NCBI GenBank assembly: GCA_946699065.1
Contig: CAMPDV010000087.1
Location: 62,001-126,000 of the forward strand
Reading direction: 5' to 3'
DNA from: Loxodes magnus
Taxonomy: Eukaryota; Ciliophora; Karyorelictea; Loxodida; Loxodidae
DNA: 64,000 bases
A model generated the notes under the pieces. It was given only the letters and a program-made list of their open reading frames with translations, was not told the DNA's origin and made no database searches. This document shows positions 39,940 to 51,909 of this stretch, in pieces (position 1 is the first letter of the stretch; every line of letters starts with the position of its first letter). The translations under genes were made by a program, and so were the position numbers.

Positions 39940-40055
39940 TAGAAATCCCAGACTTTGATCGTCTTATCTGAACTTGCAGAGACAATCCATTTCTGGTCCA
40001 GAGAGATCGCTATAGAGTAAATTGAGTCCACATGTCACGTACAAGCCTCTGTACG
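39940..40055 (-). pseudogene. Isolated single WD40 blade
   Basis: On the minus strand this ~112-bp piece encodes one WD40 blade (SIAISLDQKWIVSASSDKTI then KVWDF) nearly identical in DNA to blades 1-5 of the gene at 27,472-29,345, over 10 kb away. It starts and stops abruptly in A-rich sequence, has no kinase or other blades around it, and its GH glycine codon has become TGA. It cannot form a propeller alone and is best seen as a dispersed copy of the repeat unit. Confidence 0.85.
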
Positions 40056-40299
40056 AAAAAAAATAAAGGTATTTTCTCTTTCAATCAGTATTATCAAATT
40101 TAGTACCAACCCAGATTTTCATTTTATTTCTCTGATTAAAAAATAAGTTTAAAACTATTTTCTAATACATTTCGAAAATTTTAAGTTCTTCAATTAATAG
40201 CTATTTTTTTTAAATTTTTTTTTTATGTTATTGATTTTTATGATAAGTGAATTATTCAAGATTTTCTTACAAACTATGATCTTTTAGATTATTTTTTTT

Positions 40300-40932
40300 T
40301 GATTTGATACTATTTGCTTTTTTTGTTTCGCTTCAAAGCTTTAAAATTTTATTAGTATTTTGAAACATTTCATTATCATCTCAATTTTTAAGTTGAACTT
40401 CTTTTTTTTCATTTTTTTTCTTCCAAAGTTCACTTTAAGTTGTTCAAGTTCTTTGCGCTGTCTCATGAAGTCTAGCAATTTTTCAGTTTTTTCATCCAAT
40501 TTAGTTTTAGATTTTTACTTTACTTAATTGTTGTCTCTTTATATTTCTAAGTAAGATCTCGAATTATTTTGTTTTAAATTGAGACTGAAATAACATCTCC
40601 AATGTCAATTAAGCATTATCTTAAATTTTACTTTTGATGAGGTTATTTTAATCTTCAAGATTATCTTAATCTATCAAAAAAGAATGCTAGTTAAGTTATT
40701 AGGAAAGATTCTTAATATTTTTTCCGATCTATTGCATCTTATAACCTGCATTTATATATTTACTTTTTGTAAGCTTTTCCCAATAAACTATAAAATTATA
40801 GATAAAGTTGACAATAATTAGAATATGATCAGAAAATAATCTATTATTATGAGCAGTGAAATTTGCAAACTTTTTACGTTCAAATGATCTCTTATAATGA
40901 TATAAGATTTACAATATAGATATTCTATCCAT
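40300..40932 (-). pseudogene. LINE fragment: end of endonuclease and linker
   Basis: The minus strand reads through FSDHILIIVNF (about 40,836-40,804), matching the SDH motif that carries the catalytic His near the end of AP-like endonucleases of non-LTR retrotransposons. It is followed by a long charged helical region (MQQIGKNIKNLSQQLNQ, then TKLDEKTEKLLDFMRQRKEL), as between endonuclease and reverse transcriptase. The earlier endonuclease motifs and the reverse transcriptase are missing. The limits are approximate. A SINE-like element lies just beyond the 5' side. The SDH motif alone is short, so the call is moderate. Confidence 0.45.
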
Positions 40933-41015
40933 TTGTTCATTTGTGTATACATGTATTTTTGCTACTATCGTTCACTATCACATGATCAGTTTATAATTAT
41001 TATATATAAAAAAAT

Positions 41016-41334
41016 AGGGAGGAGCAATCCTTCAACTGGCATTGACTTTAGATCAGTCATCAGCAAGTGCCAATAGGCGAAGAACCAAACAAGAAACTTG
41101 GTGTGAGCCGAGAGAGAAGGCAAATACTAAAGAGGCATCAAGTAACGTTCTTAATGAAAGATGCCAGATACTAAAGTCTCTTAGGGAGCATTCCATCATA
41201 CTTATTAATAGACAAGATTCACAAAGAACGCTAGCACAGTTGAAGACTTCATAAAATAATTTTTTAAATTTAAAAAACTTTATTAAAGGGCTGCGTGCCA
41301 TTGATGTACTTCGCGCTCTCTAATCTTATTTATT
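41016..41334 (+). mobile_element. SINE-like element, copy C (different head, shared tail)
   Basis: A ~319-bp block much richer in G+C than its flanks begins at agggagg and ends in ttatttattta. The last ~45 bases before the tail (ggctgcgtgcca ... cgcgctctctaatc) match the 3' end of the elements at 10,021-10,519 and 63,178-63,680, while the rest does not. The head can form a nested hairpin (tggca with tgcca enclosing tgact with agtca). Flanks carry near-identical tatataaaaaa(a)t runs at 41,003-41,015 and from 41,335, a likely target-site duplication differing in one A. ORFs within it on both strands are incidental. Confidence 0.65.
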
Positions 41335-42429
41335 TATATAAAAAATTATATAAAATAATTTATATTCTTTTTACAAAACTTCATTTTGCATTTATTTATT
41401 ATAGTTTATTTGATTTTAATTTAAAAGCCTTTTAATAAGAAAAATTTTATTTCTTTATACACCCTTTTAATGAAATGTTAAATAATACATAATTATTATT
41501 TTGAAACTGCCATTTATAATTAAATTTTTCACTTTTATTTAATCATCCGTTTAATACTTTAAGCTTTTATTTTATAAACAAAACTAAATTAAAATAGTTT
41601 CTTAGTAATTAGTTTATATAAAAAATAATATATACATAAATGAAATTATTCAGAATATTTAGAGATAAATATTTATCTTTTTAATCTATAAACTATAATA
41701 ATTTATCTATCTAATTTCTTATTACTATTTCATTCAAATTTTGTTAAATTTATGTCTATTAACTTCTAACTTCTTAAAATTTCTATAATACATGTTGAAT
41801 TTTGCAAATCAATGATGATTGTTAATTTTTAAGAGGAGTTGTTATTTCTTTTTAGCTCTATCAATGATGCTTAAATTACTGAAAAATATACTTATTAACT
41901 CTTTTTATTATTTTAGCTTAGGATAATAGTTTTAACTATTTAATTTTGTTCTGTAAACCTTAATCCTTTTAGCAAATTTTATTTCTTTTTCTCGAGTTTT
42001 TGGATCTTATTTTATTTACTAGAAATTAAGATAAAAACCTTTCTTGCAAAGCATCTATTATTAGTATAAAAGTTCTAGATTTCTTGAATTTAGCTTTTTT
42101 AAGAATTGATTTATGATTAATTTTGATCTTTTTCCAAATCCGCTTAAATGGTTATTATTTTTCTATTTTTAGTTGTTTGCTAAATAATAACAATAAATAT
42201 CACCTAAGAAATAGTTTCCCTCTTGGTAAACTTGTTAAGAAGCAAAAAGAATAATCTAATCTATATATTAATACTTATTAAGTGTAAGAAAATAGTCTCA
42301 AAAATCTTAAGCATTTCCAATTAAGAAACAAATATTTAATATCTAAAAAGAATAAAAAAGAATAAAAAAAGTGAAAAATAGAAAACAAGCAAGAAAAATT
42401 GATCGATAACTTGATCTAAAATTCTCCTA
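41335..42429. other. AT-rich spacer, nothing recognised
   Basis: Between the SINE-like element and the LINE fragments. No conserved motif or repeat unit seen. Confidence 0.4.
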
Positions 42430-43280
42430 AAGAAAAAATTATATAAAATTTAATAATAAACAGTAATTAAATATAAAAGCTATTGTGAAAATTAGGTAAA
42501 ACGCAAAATTTAAAAGACTAATGATTAAAACGACAAAAAGTTCAGAAAAATATAAAAAAGTGAGCAGAAAAGATAGAATATTAAGATTTTTTAAATCTAG
42601 ACAGCAAACATTTCTATTAGAAATGATAGGAAAAAAAGTAAGGAAGAATCTAAGAAACATGTATATATATAGCATATCCAATGAGAAAATATAAATACTC
42701 TATAGAAACAATAAGACTAAGGAAATAATTTAGAAAATAAGTGAAGCAGGTTAAAAGGTTGATAAAAGAAGGAAGCTTTTACATAGATCGGTAAATAAAA
42801 TTGAGACAGGAAGAAAGAAGTAGATACAGAATATAAGAAAGAAAAGACAGAAGAAACTAATTCAATACTTTTCTTGATCAGAGAAATCAAGGAAGCCTAA
42901 ATGATACCTCAAAAAGTATATAAAAGTGGTTCAAGTAAAGAAAAAATGCTTTCTGAATACTACTAAACGAAGAAAACATTTAGAAATTTTAAAATTACTG
43001 AAAAGAACTATACAAGAAAGGTGAAAACAGATTACCGGATCAATTAAAAAATAAAACTAAAATAAAGATTCAGATAAAAGACATAATAAATTATATAAAT
43101 AAACTAAGTAAATGAAAGGCTGCTGAATCAGACTAAATATAAGCAGGTGGTGAAAATCTTTTAAATTTAGCAGCAAAAAAAATACAGAAAATTTTACAAT
43201 CGGAGAAAATACCGTAACAACTTAAAGAATCTTATATAGTGCTGTTTCAAAAAACTGAAACATAGAATATCCTATGAACA
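42430..43280 (+). pseudogene. LINE fragment: linker and start of reverse transcriptase
   Basis: One plus-strand frame carries the order typical of non-LTR retrotransposon ORF2 between endonuclease and polymerase: a charged linker, NYWKELYKKG (about 42,997-43,022; Trp is TGA), DIINYINKLSK, a degenerate GKAxGxD motif (WKAAESDQIQ, 43,113-43,142, with TGA in place of the Gly codon), then AGGENLLNLAAKKI and EKIPQQLKESYIVLF (43,143-43,250), which match the fingers of reverse transcriptase. It breaks off before the palm, so the catalytic Asp-Asp motif is absent. It abuts an oppositely oriented endonuclease at about 43,285. Confidence 0.7.
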
Positions 43281-43289
43281 ATAGGTCGA

Positions 43290-44012
43290 AATCAATTTTA
43301 TTCACATTCTAAAAATCATAGATCTTCGACTATTTAAGTAAATAAACCCTTCTTTGGTAATATTTAGTATTAATTGTTTAAAGAGTAACAAATTGATCAG
43401 TTAGAAAGTAGTCAATTTTTAATTTTCTTTTTCTTTATGTATCGACGAAAGTTGGATCTTGGATCTTTGCATTTAGTTTAAATTCTCTCATTAAATCTGT
43501 TAATTATTATCCTGCTGGATTTAGATCATAAGGTAAGAATTACAGAATATGCGCATTAAAATAACCTAGAATTAATGTCTATAATCCATGACTAATTGTC
43601 ATGTGTATAAAATGTCTTAATTCCACATAAAAAGGATTTAACTATTTTAGCTCTGCTTTGTGGGCTTGTATGTACTTATTATTACTATCCTATTATCCTC
43701 TCACAAGCATATTATTCTTCCTCCCTAAATGATTTCAGCTTGATTAAGTCCAACTGCATCTCATTCTTTTATTCTTTTCATAATTTGCTCTTTTTATAGA
43801 AGGTTACTCCCTTACTGTATTTATTTACCCTGTTTTTTTTATTACCTGATAACCAAAGATCTTTGGTATTTCGATATTTATTCACAAAAAATTTCTCAAA
43901 TCGCTAATTAATCTATCTCTTTGTCTCGCAAGAATTTACTTAGTTCTATTTTGTTTGACTTGATTCCTCTTACGTTTACTGTTCCTAATTTTAGTTGATT
44001 TAAAAATATCAT
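43290..44012 (-). pseudogene. LINE fragment: AP-like endonuclease, frameshifted
   Basis: From ATG 44,012 the minus strand reads QLKLGTVNVRGIKSNKIEL with the catalytic Asn motif (TxNVRG), then EIDQLAI-TGA-E where LINEs have the QET Glu. Further motifs occur in order but in changing frames: GYQVI, GVTFYKK, GGRIICL...VIISTYKPT, LGYFNAH (GDFNAH with Asp changed to Tyr), NPAGQQLTDLMREF, and PTFVDTQRKRKLKIDYFLTD (PTF...IDY). At least three frameshifts and the Asp-to-Tyr change mean it is inactive. Roles follow from the family: nicking target DNA for target-primed reverse transcription. The upstream minus-strand region to about 45,300 may be the matching ORF1. Confidence 0.8.
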
Positions 44013-45300
44013 GCTTGCTTATATCTGATTTATTATTTCTTTATTTTAGATTTCTTCTTTTTAAATCTAGCTTATTTTGAGTTACAAAATTCAAAATCTT
44101 CTAGCGTTTGTGGTTTCTATTGCGTCATGTTTTTTAATTGCATAACTATTTTTCTCTTTTTTGTAATTATACTTTATTTGTGTTTATTCTTGGTAACGAT
44201 CTTTATTCTATTAAAAAATTTCTATTCTTCATTATATTCTTGTTTTTCTACCTTATTTTACTACTATGTTTTACTTCATGTTTTGCATCTTCCCAAGAAA
44301 GTCTAAGTCATGTTTTCTCATATCTCGTTCATTTAAATGACTTTTTGCGCTTCCAAAAGATAATCTTTGTCTGTGAATAGGTTCAATATAAATTGAACTT
44401 ATTCTTACTTTTTATTGTTCAAATTTACCTTTTATTATTATGCTATTTTCTCATTACTTTCACATTATTTCCTTCTTCTATATTTTCCAAATTCTTACTT
44501 CTTTTAGAGGAAGCTTCTCTTCTATTTACTTATTGAAAAATTTGCATTTACAATTTTTCGGCCTTTTTGACTATGTCTATTATATCTTCATTCCTTCTGC
44601 ATTATTTCGTTTGAGTTCAGATATTTAGCATGCTTCATATTTATAAAAGTTGGATGACTGATTTTAGTAATCCATCCTTCTAAACTTAATTCTCTTGAGA
44701 TTTTTTTAATTCTCTTCATTACGTAGCTCTAATTATGTGGATATATTTCCATTCCCTCACGTTGTTTATTTTACAATTTGTATATCTGTCTGCTTTACTG
44801 CTCCAAAATGCTGTAGACTCAACTCTATTTAACTCAAGCAAGTGCTTATACCGAATTTCCAATGTAATTGATAATTCTTAATGATTTCTTAAAACTATTA
44901 GATCTTTCTTTTTTCAGCGAGTTTAGATTACATCTTTTATTGTCATTCTTTTATTTAGGCGAATTCTCGATTGATTATTGTTATTGAAAAGATATTGATA
45001 ATTCTACAAGGAAGCAGTTTAATTATTTTAATGCACTATTCGTATTTTCGTGTTAAATATTAGAGAAATTACTTAATTACTTCATCTTTTTGCACATCTC
45101 TTATTTTGAAAATTTAATTTTTTTATTTTACTTTAGATATATATTGAAATTAACAACTCCTATGCTTTATGAATGGATATTTTACGCTCTATCTATCGAA
45201 AACACGCTTTTGAATTGGGAGTGATTATTTCAAGAATTCAAGAGTTTTCCTGGCTGTTTTTAAGCTCCTCCATGCCATTTTTTTTATCCAGCAACTCCTT
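44013..45300 (-). pseudogene. Possible ORF1 region upstream of the LINE endonuclease
   Basis: The minus strand is A-rich and reads as a Lys/Gln-rich protein (from MAWRSLKTARKTLEFLKQ near 45,275; also SLEGWITKISHPTFINMK near 44,690) in frames that do not stay constant. No zinc knuckle or RRM is clear. Its place directly 5' of the endonuclease, in the same orientation, is where a LINE carries ORF1, which is the only reason for the suggestion. Confidence 0.25.
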
Positions 45301-46169
45301 ACTTCTTTTTCCTACATACACAAATTATGGGAATATTTAAAAAATTTCATTATCGTAGTTTGATCTTTTTATTACTTCATAAAATTAACTTTTACACGTC
45401 CTTGAGTGCTTATCCGAATAGTCCTCAACTAAATTTTGGATTGCACGTTGATAATCGAGAGACTATTTCAAATCTGTAGAGCTATCTACATATTTTAATA
45501 TTTATCATTTATATCTTTATTGATCTTATAATATTGCTTGACATTCTATTAATTAATGATATTATTATTATAATCAAAATAGAGATCAATTTAATTTTGT
45601 GATTTTTTAGTTGTTCAGCCTCATCCTCACACCCTACCAGAAAAATATCTTACTATATAATAAAAAAGTCTGATAAAGTATTTATAATTCTGCATTATAG
45701 TATTCATATTTATCATTTCCAGTGTTTTTAATTGTGAATCTTTTTTAATACTTAAACTTAGAATTAATCTTGCACTATCCTATGCATTCACTCTGCTTAA
45801 GAAGATAATTAAGAATTAAGATAATATCTTTTCATCAATCTATTATTTCTATCCCTAAAATTTTAGTTTTTGACTATTTATTTGAGTTAATTTGTCTATT
45901 TAAGTTCCAAATAAGAGATAATGTAAAAAAGCCCTTTCTTGATGACCCTTTAATAGTTAAGGTACTTTCATTATCATACTTACTTAATGTTCTCAGATAT
46001 GATTGAATGACTAAAAGAATGAAAAGTTAATAAGAAAGTAGAGTTAAGTATTGTAATAAGAGTAAAGTCTTATGATTTACTTTCTAAAATTAAATTATTA
46101 TTTGGCTACTTTATTTTTAATTAACTCTCTGCATTGCAATATTTAAAATTCTCTTAGTGTTATCTAGTT

Positions 46170-46420
46170 AAGATAGAAATAATAGTATGTGGTTTAAGGG
46201 AATTTCGATTTTTTTATATGGGGATTTAAATGGAAGAATTGGGTGGTGGGTTGCTATTTAAGATAATGATCGATTAGTACATTTGCTGATATAGGAGTCT
46301 AAGGAGTCTTTATTAATCTTTAGTTGTTAATTAAGCCAAATAACTATTTTATAGCTCTAATAAGGGTGCTAGATCTTTATCTCATAACAAAGCTATTAAT
46401 CCTTTAGAAACATATGCTAG
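46170..46420 (+). pseudogene. LINE fragment: endonuclease catalytic core
   Basis: The plus strand reads IFLYGDLNGRIGWW with GDLNGRIG at 46,220-46,243, matching the GDFNARIG motif (catalytic Asp and Asn) of LINE endonucleases, followed by ESKESLLIFSC in the place of the usual NGxxLLxFC. Preceding and following endonuclease motifs cannot be found, so this is a short remnant, from a different copy or subfamily than the one at 43,290-44,012 because here the motif keeps its Asp. Confidence 0.6.
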
Positions 46421-47445
46421 CAACCAAAATAATAATGAGAAGAATAAATTTTTAATGCAATATTAAATATTAAAAACAAATATATTAAAAAAATGGAATT
46501 GAAGAACAATTATAATAATTAGAAAATAAAATCTACATCTATCGCTTAATTCTTCTATTTAGGTAATTAAATATTCAACTAGAGATAAAATAGTAAATAA
46601 TTAGCTACTCTCAGCTCTAAATTCTAGAATCATTTACTAATCACATTCAAAAAAAAGACATAAAACAACTCTCTGCTATGACAGTTCAACAACTTACTAC
46701 CATAAAGATTATTTATTGTAAATTATAGAAACGGAATAGGAGTTCGAAGTAACTTGCCTTCTAATAAGACTGCTCTTAAATAAACTGTAGGGAAAAATTT
46801 AAAATTCAATGAAGAGATATACTTAATTCCTTAGTTTCTAGTAGCTATTTACAAGTCTAATTCTAACACTGTGAAGAGGAAAGAATATTATCTTAAAGAA
46901 ATCAACAAGATTGACTCGTTTTAGTCATAGTAAATTATGCCTAGCAAATATATTTTCAAACAGAGGCAAAAAGCTTAGCAACGCCCTTTATCTGATACAT
47001 AGTTAAAAAAAACCTTTATAATTATCAAGGCAACTTAGCTAAGTCTTAATTGAACATCTTTTTTTAGATATAATGAACTCACCAAAGAAGCAGAAGTATC
47101 AAATTCCAAAAATAATGAAAGGGAAACAAGTCTCTAACGAATTCCGAAGAAGTCTAAAGAAGTTAAGCAGAATATAATTACTTTGAGAATATATTAGAGA
47201 GTATAAACTAAGAGGAAATAAGAACTACTCCAATATAGACTGCCAAAGAAGAGAATAACAGTGAGGAAATCAATCAGCTGCCTTAAATTACATTCAATAA
47301 ACTAAGTATATTACAGAGCTACCTACATAGCAAAGCAGAAAATAACATCAGTCGCTTGGGTTCAGAGTGAAGTCTACCTCTTTAATTTCCATCTTTTACT
47401 CCTGATACCAGTTTCAGGTCTTCTCTTTTTCCATAAACAACAAAA

Positions 47446-48460
47446 ATGTCTCCTATCAAATGCAACAAATTAAATCTAAGCAAAGTATTTTGTTCAAAAT
47501 TAGAAGAAGATAATAAAGGAAAAAATAATCCAGGAATATACAATATGAGGCAGTTAAATTTTGCTCAGAACAATAAAGTAGAGAAAGAAAAACCAGCTGA
47601 TAAATAAGTTAAATAAGCTGATTCTAAATCCTTCAGCAATTTTACAGGGAGCAAAATCTCACTTAATAACTACTGCCTAGGGAAATTAATTGGACGTGGT
47701 GCTTATGCGTCTCTAATTTATGGAAAAAACAAGTACAGTGAACAAAAAGTGGCTATAAAAGTATATGAAAAGTTTAAGCATATGGATACATATAGAATGA
47801 AATCAGTAAATGAGAAATTTTAGTACTACAAAAGCTAAAGTATCCTAACGTAGCGAAGCTATAAGAGGTAGTTAGTTAAAATAAGCAAATAATCTGGTAA
47901 CTGAATATATGGATGGACCTGAATTGTATATATTTCTCATAAACAAACTAAACGCAGATTCCAGAAGAAATCGCAAAAATAATAATTAAGTAGCTGCTAT
48001 AAGCTCTGGATTATTGCTATGATTTAAACATTGCGCATAGAGACATTAAGCTAGTAAATCTTCTGCTTTAGAATAATAAATCGGATTATTAGTTAGTCGT
48101 CAAGCTTATTAACTTTGGCTTTTCAACAGAAATTCCACCTAGTTAGAAGTTGGAAAAGTTTTATGCCCATTTAGTTATATATCACCTTAAATAATTGGCG
48201 ATAAAGAGCATAGCGGCTTCCCAGAATATATTTGAGCGATTAGAGTACTTATTTTTGTTATCTTTAATGAATTTTATTCTTTCAAAGGGAAAACTGGCAA
48301 AGAACTTTACAATTAGATTATGAAAGGTGATTTTACATTCGGAGAATACTTGATCGAAATTTCAAAGGCTATTATAAATAGAATGCTTGTATTAAACTTT
48401 AGCAAACGACCGAATGTCAAGAAAATACTAAAAGATCCTTGATTAACTTCAGCACTTTCT
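47446..48460 (+). pseudogene. Decayed CAMK-like protein kinase
   Basis: From an ATG at 47,446 (MSPIKCNKLN) the frame leads into a Gly loop (GKLIGRGAY, 47,680-47,706) and VAIK (47,749-47,760). Near 47,810 the reading shifts one base to reach EILVLQKLKYPNVAKL, IAHRDIKLVN (HRD at about 48,036) and INFGFS, where DFG has become NFG. The activation segment lacks APE, and a further shift near 48,310 leads to MKGDFTFGEYLI and ILKDP-TGA-LT (TGA at 48,440-48,442), the subdomain XI 'PW' position. DFGFS and the C-lobe pattern suggest the CAMK/MARK branch. With the frameshifts and lost Asp it is probably a pseudogene; undetected tiny introns are an alternative for the shifts. Upstream sequence from about 47,070 may be its N-terminus. 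Confidence 0.65.
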
Positions 48461-51400
48461 GAAGTTAAAATAATATGATATTCATCTATCATCATTACAA
48501 CTTTAAATTAATAACTTCAGTATTTTATAAGAATCAACATAAGATATTTGGCAAAAGATAGAAATTAATAATTGAAGTAAACTAAGCTAATATAAGCAAA
48601 GGAACTTAAGTTACTATTTAAAAATGGTTAACTAAATATACCTTAATTCCTAATTTATAAATGATCTTTAAAGATCGAATTAAAGAGACAGTAAATTAAA
48701 GAGCCACTTTACCTTTTATTTACAATAGAACAGCTTAAAAATTAAACTAGGTAAAAGATTTGTTAAACTAGATTAAAAGTAAATCAAGCAAGTAACTTAA
48801 TCTAATGTAATATAATCTATTATCATAATTAAAGTTAATAGCTATTATATTTAAATAAGTATAGCTTTAGTTAAAGTTATTATTATTAAAATGATTACTC
48901 TAAACATACCTATAATACTACTATTTACTATCTATTACTAAAGCTATTATTAAAGTAATAAAGCCCTTTAATCATATTGATATTAAGAGTTTAAAGTTTA
49001 TTAAATAGCTAATCTCTATTGTATTAATATGAATAGCGTTTGCTTATTATCTTATTGCTTAGTATATTATTATTTTAACAAGTTTATAGACTGTTTAAAG
49101 AGTTATTAATATTAAATAAATCAAATCTTTATTTTCTTTACTAAGCTAAAAATCTATTATCTTCTCTTGGAATCTAAAATTATAGCTGTAGAAACTAAAA
49201 TCTTGGTGTTGCTAAATTTCTGTTAAGATAGAAAAAGAAAGCTAATTCTTAAAAAAATTCCAAAATGATTATATTTTTAAAAATTATGAAGACCTCTATG
49301 GTTCTATTAGTTGATTATTAATAGCAGAAACTCAAAAAAATAGAGCTTATACTACAAACTCTTGCTTATTTAATGAAGCAGAGAAATAAAATCAAAAAGA
49401 AAATGAACTTTTATTTTAGTAAGTAATGAAAAGTATAGACCATACGCCTTAATTCTATTAACTAAAAAGATTTGTAGTTAAGGATAAGAAAATGACGATA
49501 ATTTTTGAAACAGAGTAAGGAAGTTTCGTTAAAAAGTATTGAAGGGAGATAGATAAAGCAAGATAAGTTGAATAGCTTAATAACCTTTATTAAGCTTATA
49601 CTAGCTCCACTTTTTTGACTAATTTTTTTAAATTTAACTGCATATCCAATTTTTCTGATTATTTGGTAATAGAAATGGCAGATTTGCTGTCAAATTACTC
49701 AAAAGTTTGCTTATGATGTTACAAAGCTGAATTCTTTAAAATGCATTAGCTTTTAAAATGCTAGCTTAAATTTTCTAAAAATAGCTAAGATTTTTTAGCT
49801 TCATTTTTATCTTATGACTAGAAATTTCTTTAATTTGAAGCAGTTTTAGAATCTTGTTCTTAAGAACACTCTCATTCTTAAAATGTTCATTGAAGCTATT
49901 ATTCTGAAGAATTACTCTTTTTCATTTTATTCAGTGCTTTCCTTTATCTCTTAATATTTTAATTTCCGATAATTGCCAGAAGGTATATAAGATACTATGT
50001 AAAAAACTCATAGTTTTAAGTGTTAATAACTCTCTTTCCTTAAAGAACTTAATTCTACATTTGCATATGTTTTTTGTCATTTCTTCAGTAAGTTATCTTC
50101 TAGGTTTTCAATTAATTCAGGCAAGCCTGAGGAGATTCTTAAAACCGAGCTCTGTTTTTATAAATAGATCTAAAGAGTTATTTCTTCTTACTCTAGTTAT
50201 TAGAAGTTATAGCAGGCAAAAATATAAATAAATTGGTTAATTTTTATAAAATGCCTACCTCTATGTCAAGCTTCTTTTAACTCTGCTAGATAAAATTTAC
50301 CCTTCTTAATTTTGCATAGCAATTTACTTAAAATTACTGCTACTAGAACTTAAATCACTATTTCTCCTTTTAAATCCGCTCAAACATTTTTAATCTAATT
50401 AAAAAGTTCTTGCAGTGATTTTGTTTTTGCTGATTTAAGTTTAAAATCTTATAGACTGATTTAGAACTTCTAAAACTATTCTCATTCAAAATATAATTAA
50501 GATCTGATTTTGTTTTATTATCTCTGACTTAGTTACTCTAGCTTAGTATTTTAGCTAAGACAAATCTCTTAATACCTATAAATATAAAGCTTTACATATT
50601 TGATTCTCAAATTTTTTTTAGTTCATTTGCTATTCACTCTGAAAGCTAGCCAAAAACTACTTAAGGAAGCAAAGCTAGATATTTAAGTATTAAACTAAAA
50701 AGATTTCTTTATAAGATGATATAAATCTTCTGCTTAAAGGGTTATTTCTTTATACATCCAAATTCTACCTCAGATCAATTCCTCTTGCTTCAATAATGAT
50801 TTGGTCCTCATTCATTTAAGACAACTCAGTATCTATATATCCGATTTTTTATTAAGGACTACTCTATGTGAATATTATTAACCCATAATCTCATAGTAAA
50901 GACATTATTCTACTATTTTTAACTAGTTAATTAAATGTCTTTGAGTATTAAAACCATAAGCATTTTAAAATTAAAAGCAATTTATAGTTCTATAGACAGA
51001 AATAACCTTAATAAAGAGTCTAAGTTTACTAAAGATCTTAATTGCTTATAACTCTTAAATTCAATTAAGAGATTGTAAAAGTAACTGATTAAACTACCTA
51101 AATTATAATTGAAAGCTTAATAAGTATTATTATACTAACCTTTCAAGTTAGTATATTCATAGTAAATATGCATTTATCTTAATAAAAGAAACTATTTCTT
51201 TTAATTTGTCTATAAAAAGAGGCTTCTATGTATATGATAATGAAGTATCATTATTTTAAAATTTAGGTTGTATAATTTGGAAGGAAATTAAAGCTATAAA
51301 TTTGGAAAATAAAAGATAAAAGTTTTAGGTAAAAGAAAATATTGTGTTTAGCCACCTAAAAGCAACAAAATATTATCTCAGAGAAAAAGATTAAATCAAA

Positions 51401-51894
51401 AATAGCTTAATAGACAGCTATAGAAAGATATATTAAAAAGCAACCATTTAGAATAAAAATATCTATAAGTAATTATTTACTTATAATTGATAGGCATTAA
51501 TAATAAAGCTTTCCTAATTCTTTTAAGAAGATAATCAAGCAATTAAATTATAATTCAAAACATTTTAGTTATTTTAAAAGTCAAGTCAAGGATAAAAATA
51601 GATTACCGCTATTTTTTATTATTATTAATATATACAATTTTAATAAAAAATCTATTAAATAGTGATTACCTTTAAGATACTAAAGATAAATTAACATACT
51701 AAAGTTAAGTGATTGATATTATAAAGATGTTAATTCTTTTTATATAAAAGAAAAATTTATTAGCAAGGAAATTATAAAAATAACTAAAATACATGAATCT
51801 ATTGCTATTTGTTTGCTAGATCAAGAAAACATTTTAAGCTATTTAATAAACTTAATGTTAAAGTTAGAAATAAAAAATATGTAAAAAATATTAA
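48461..51894. other. Region without a recognised gene
   Basis: AT-rich sequence with patches of T-rich and A-rich strand bias (for example 49,600-50,560 T-rich on plus) that could reflect decayed coding sequence. No conserved motif, RNA gene, tandem array or element boundary was identified. Confidence 0.4.
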
Positions 51895-51909
51895 ATAAAA
51901 GGAGCAATA

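Noticed and set aside
41042-41301. ORFs on both strands of element C
   Set aside because: They lie in the structured body of a SINE-like element and resemble no protein; higher G+C there makes open frames likely by chance.
42430-44012. Twin-priming (5' inversion) of one LINE insertion
   Set aside because: Such events leave the inverted 5' part on the outer 5' side of the sense 3' part. Here the 3' ends of both pieces meet, which is the wrong arrangement.
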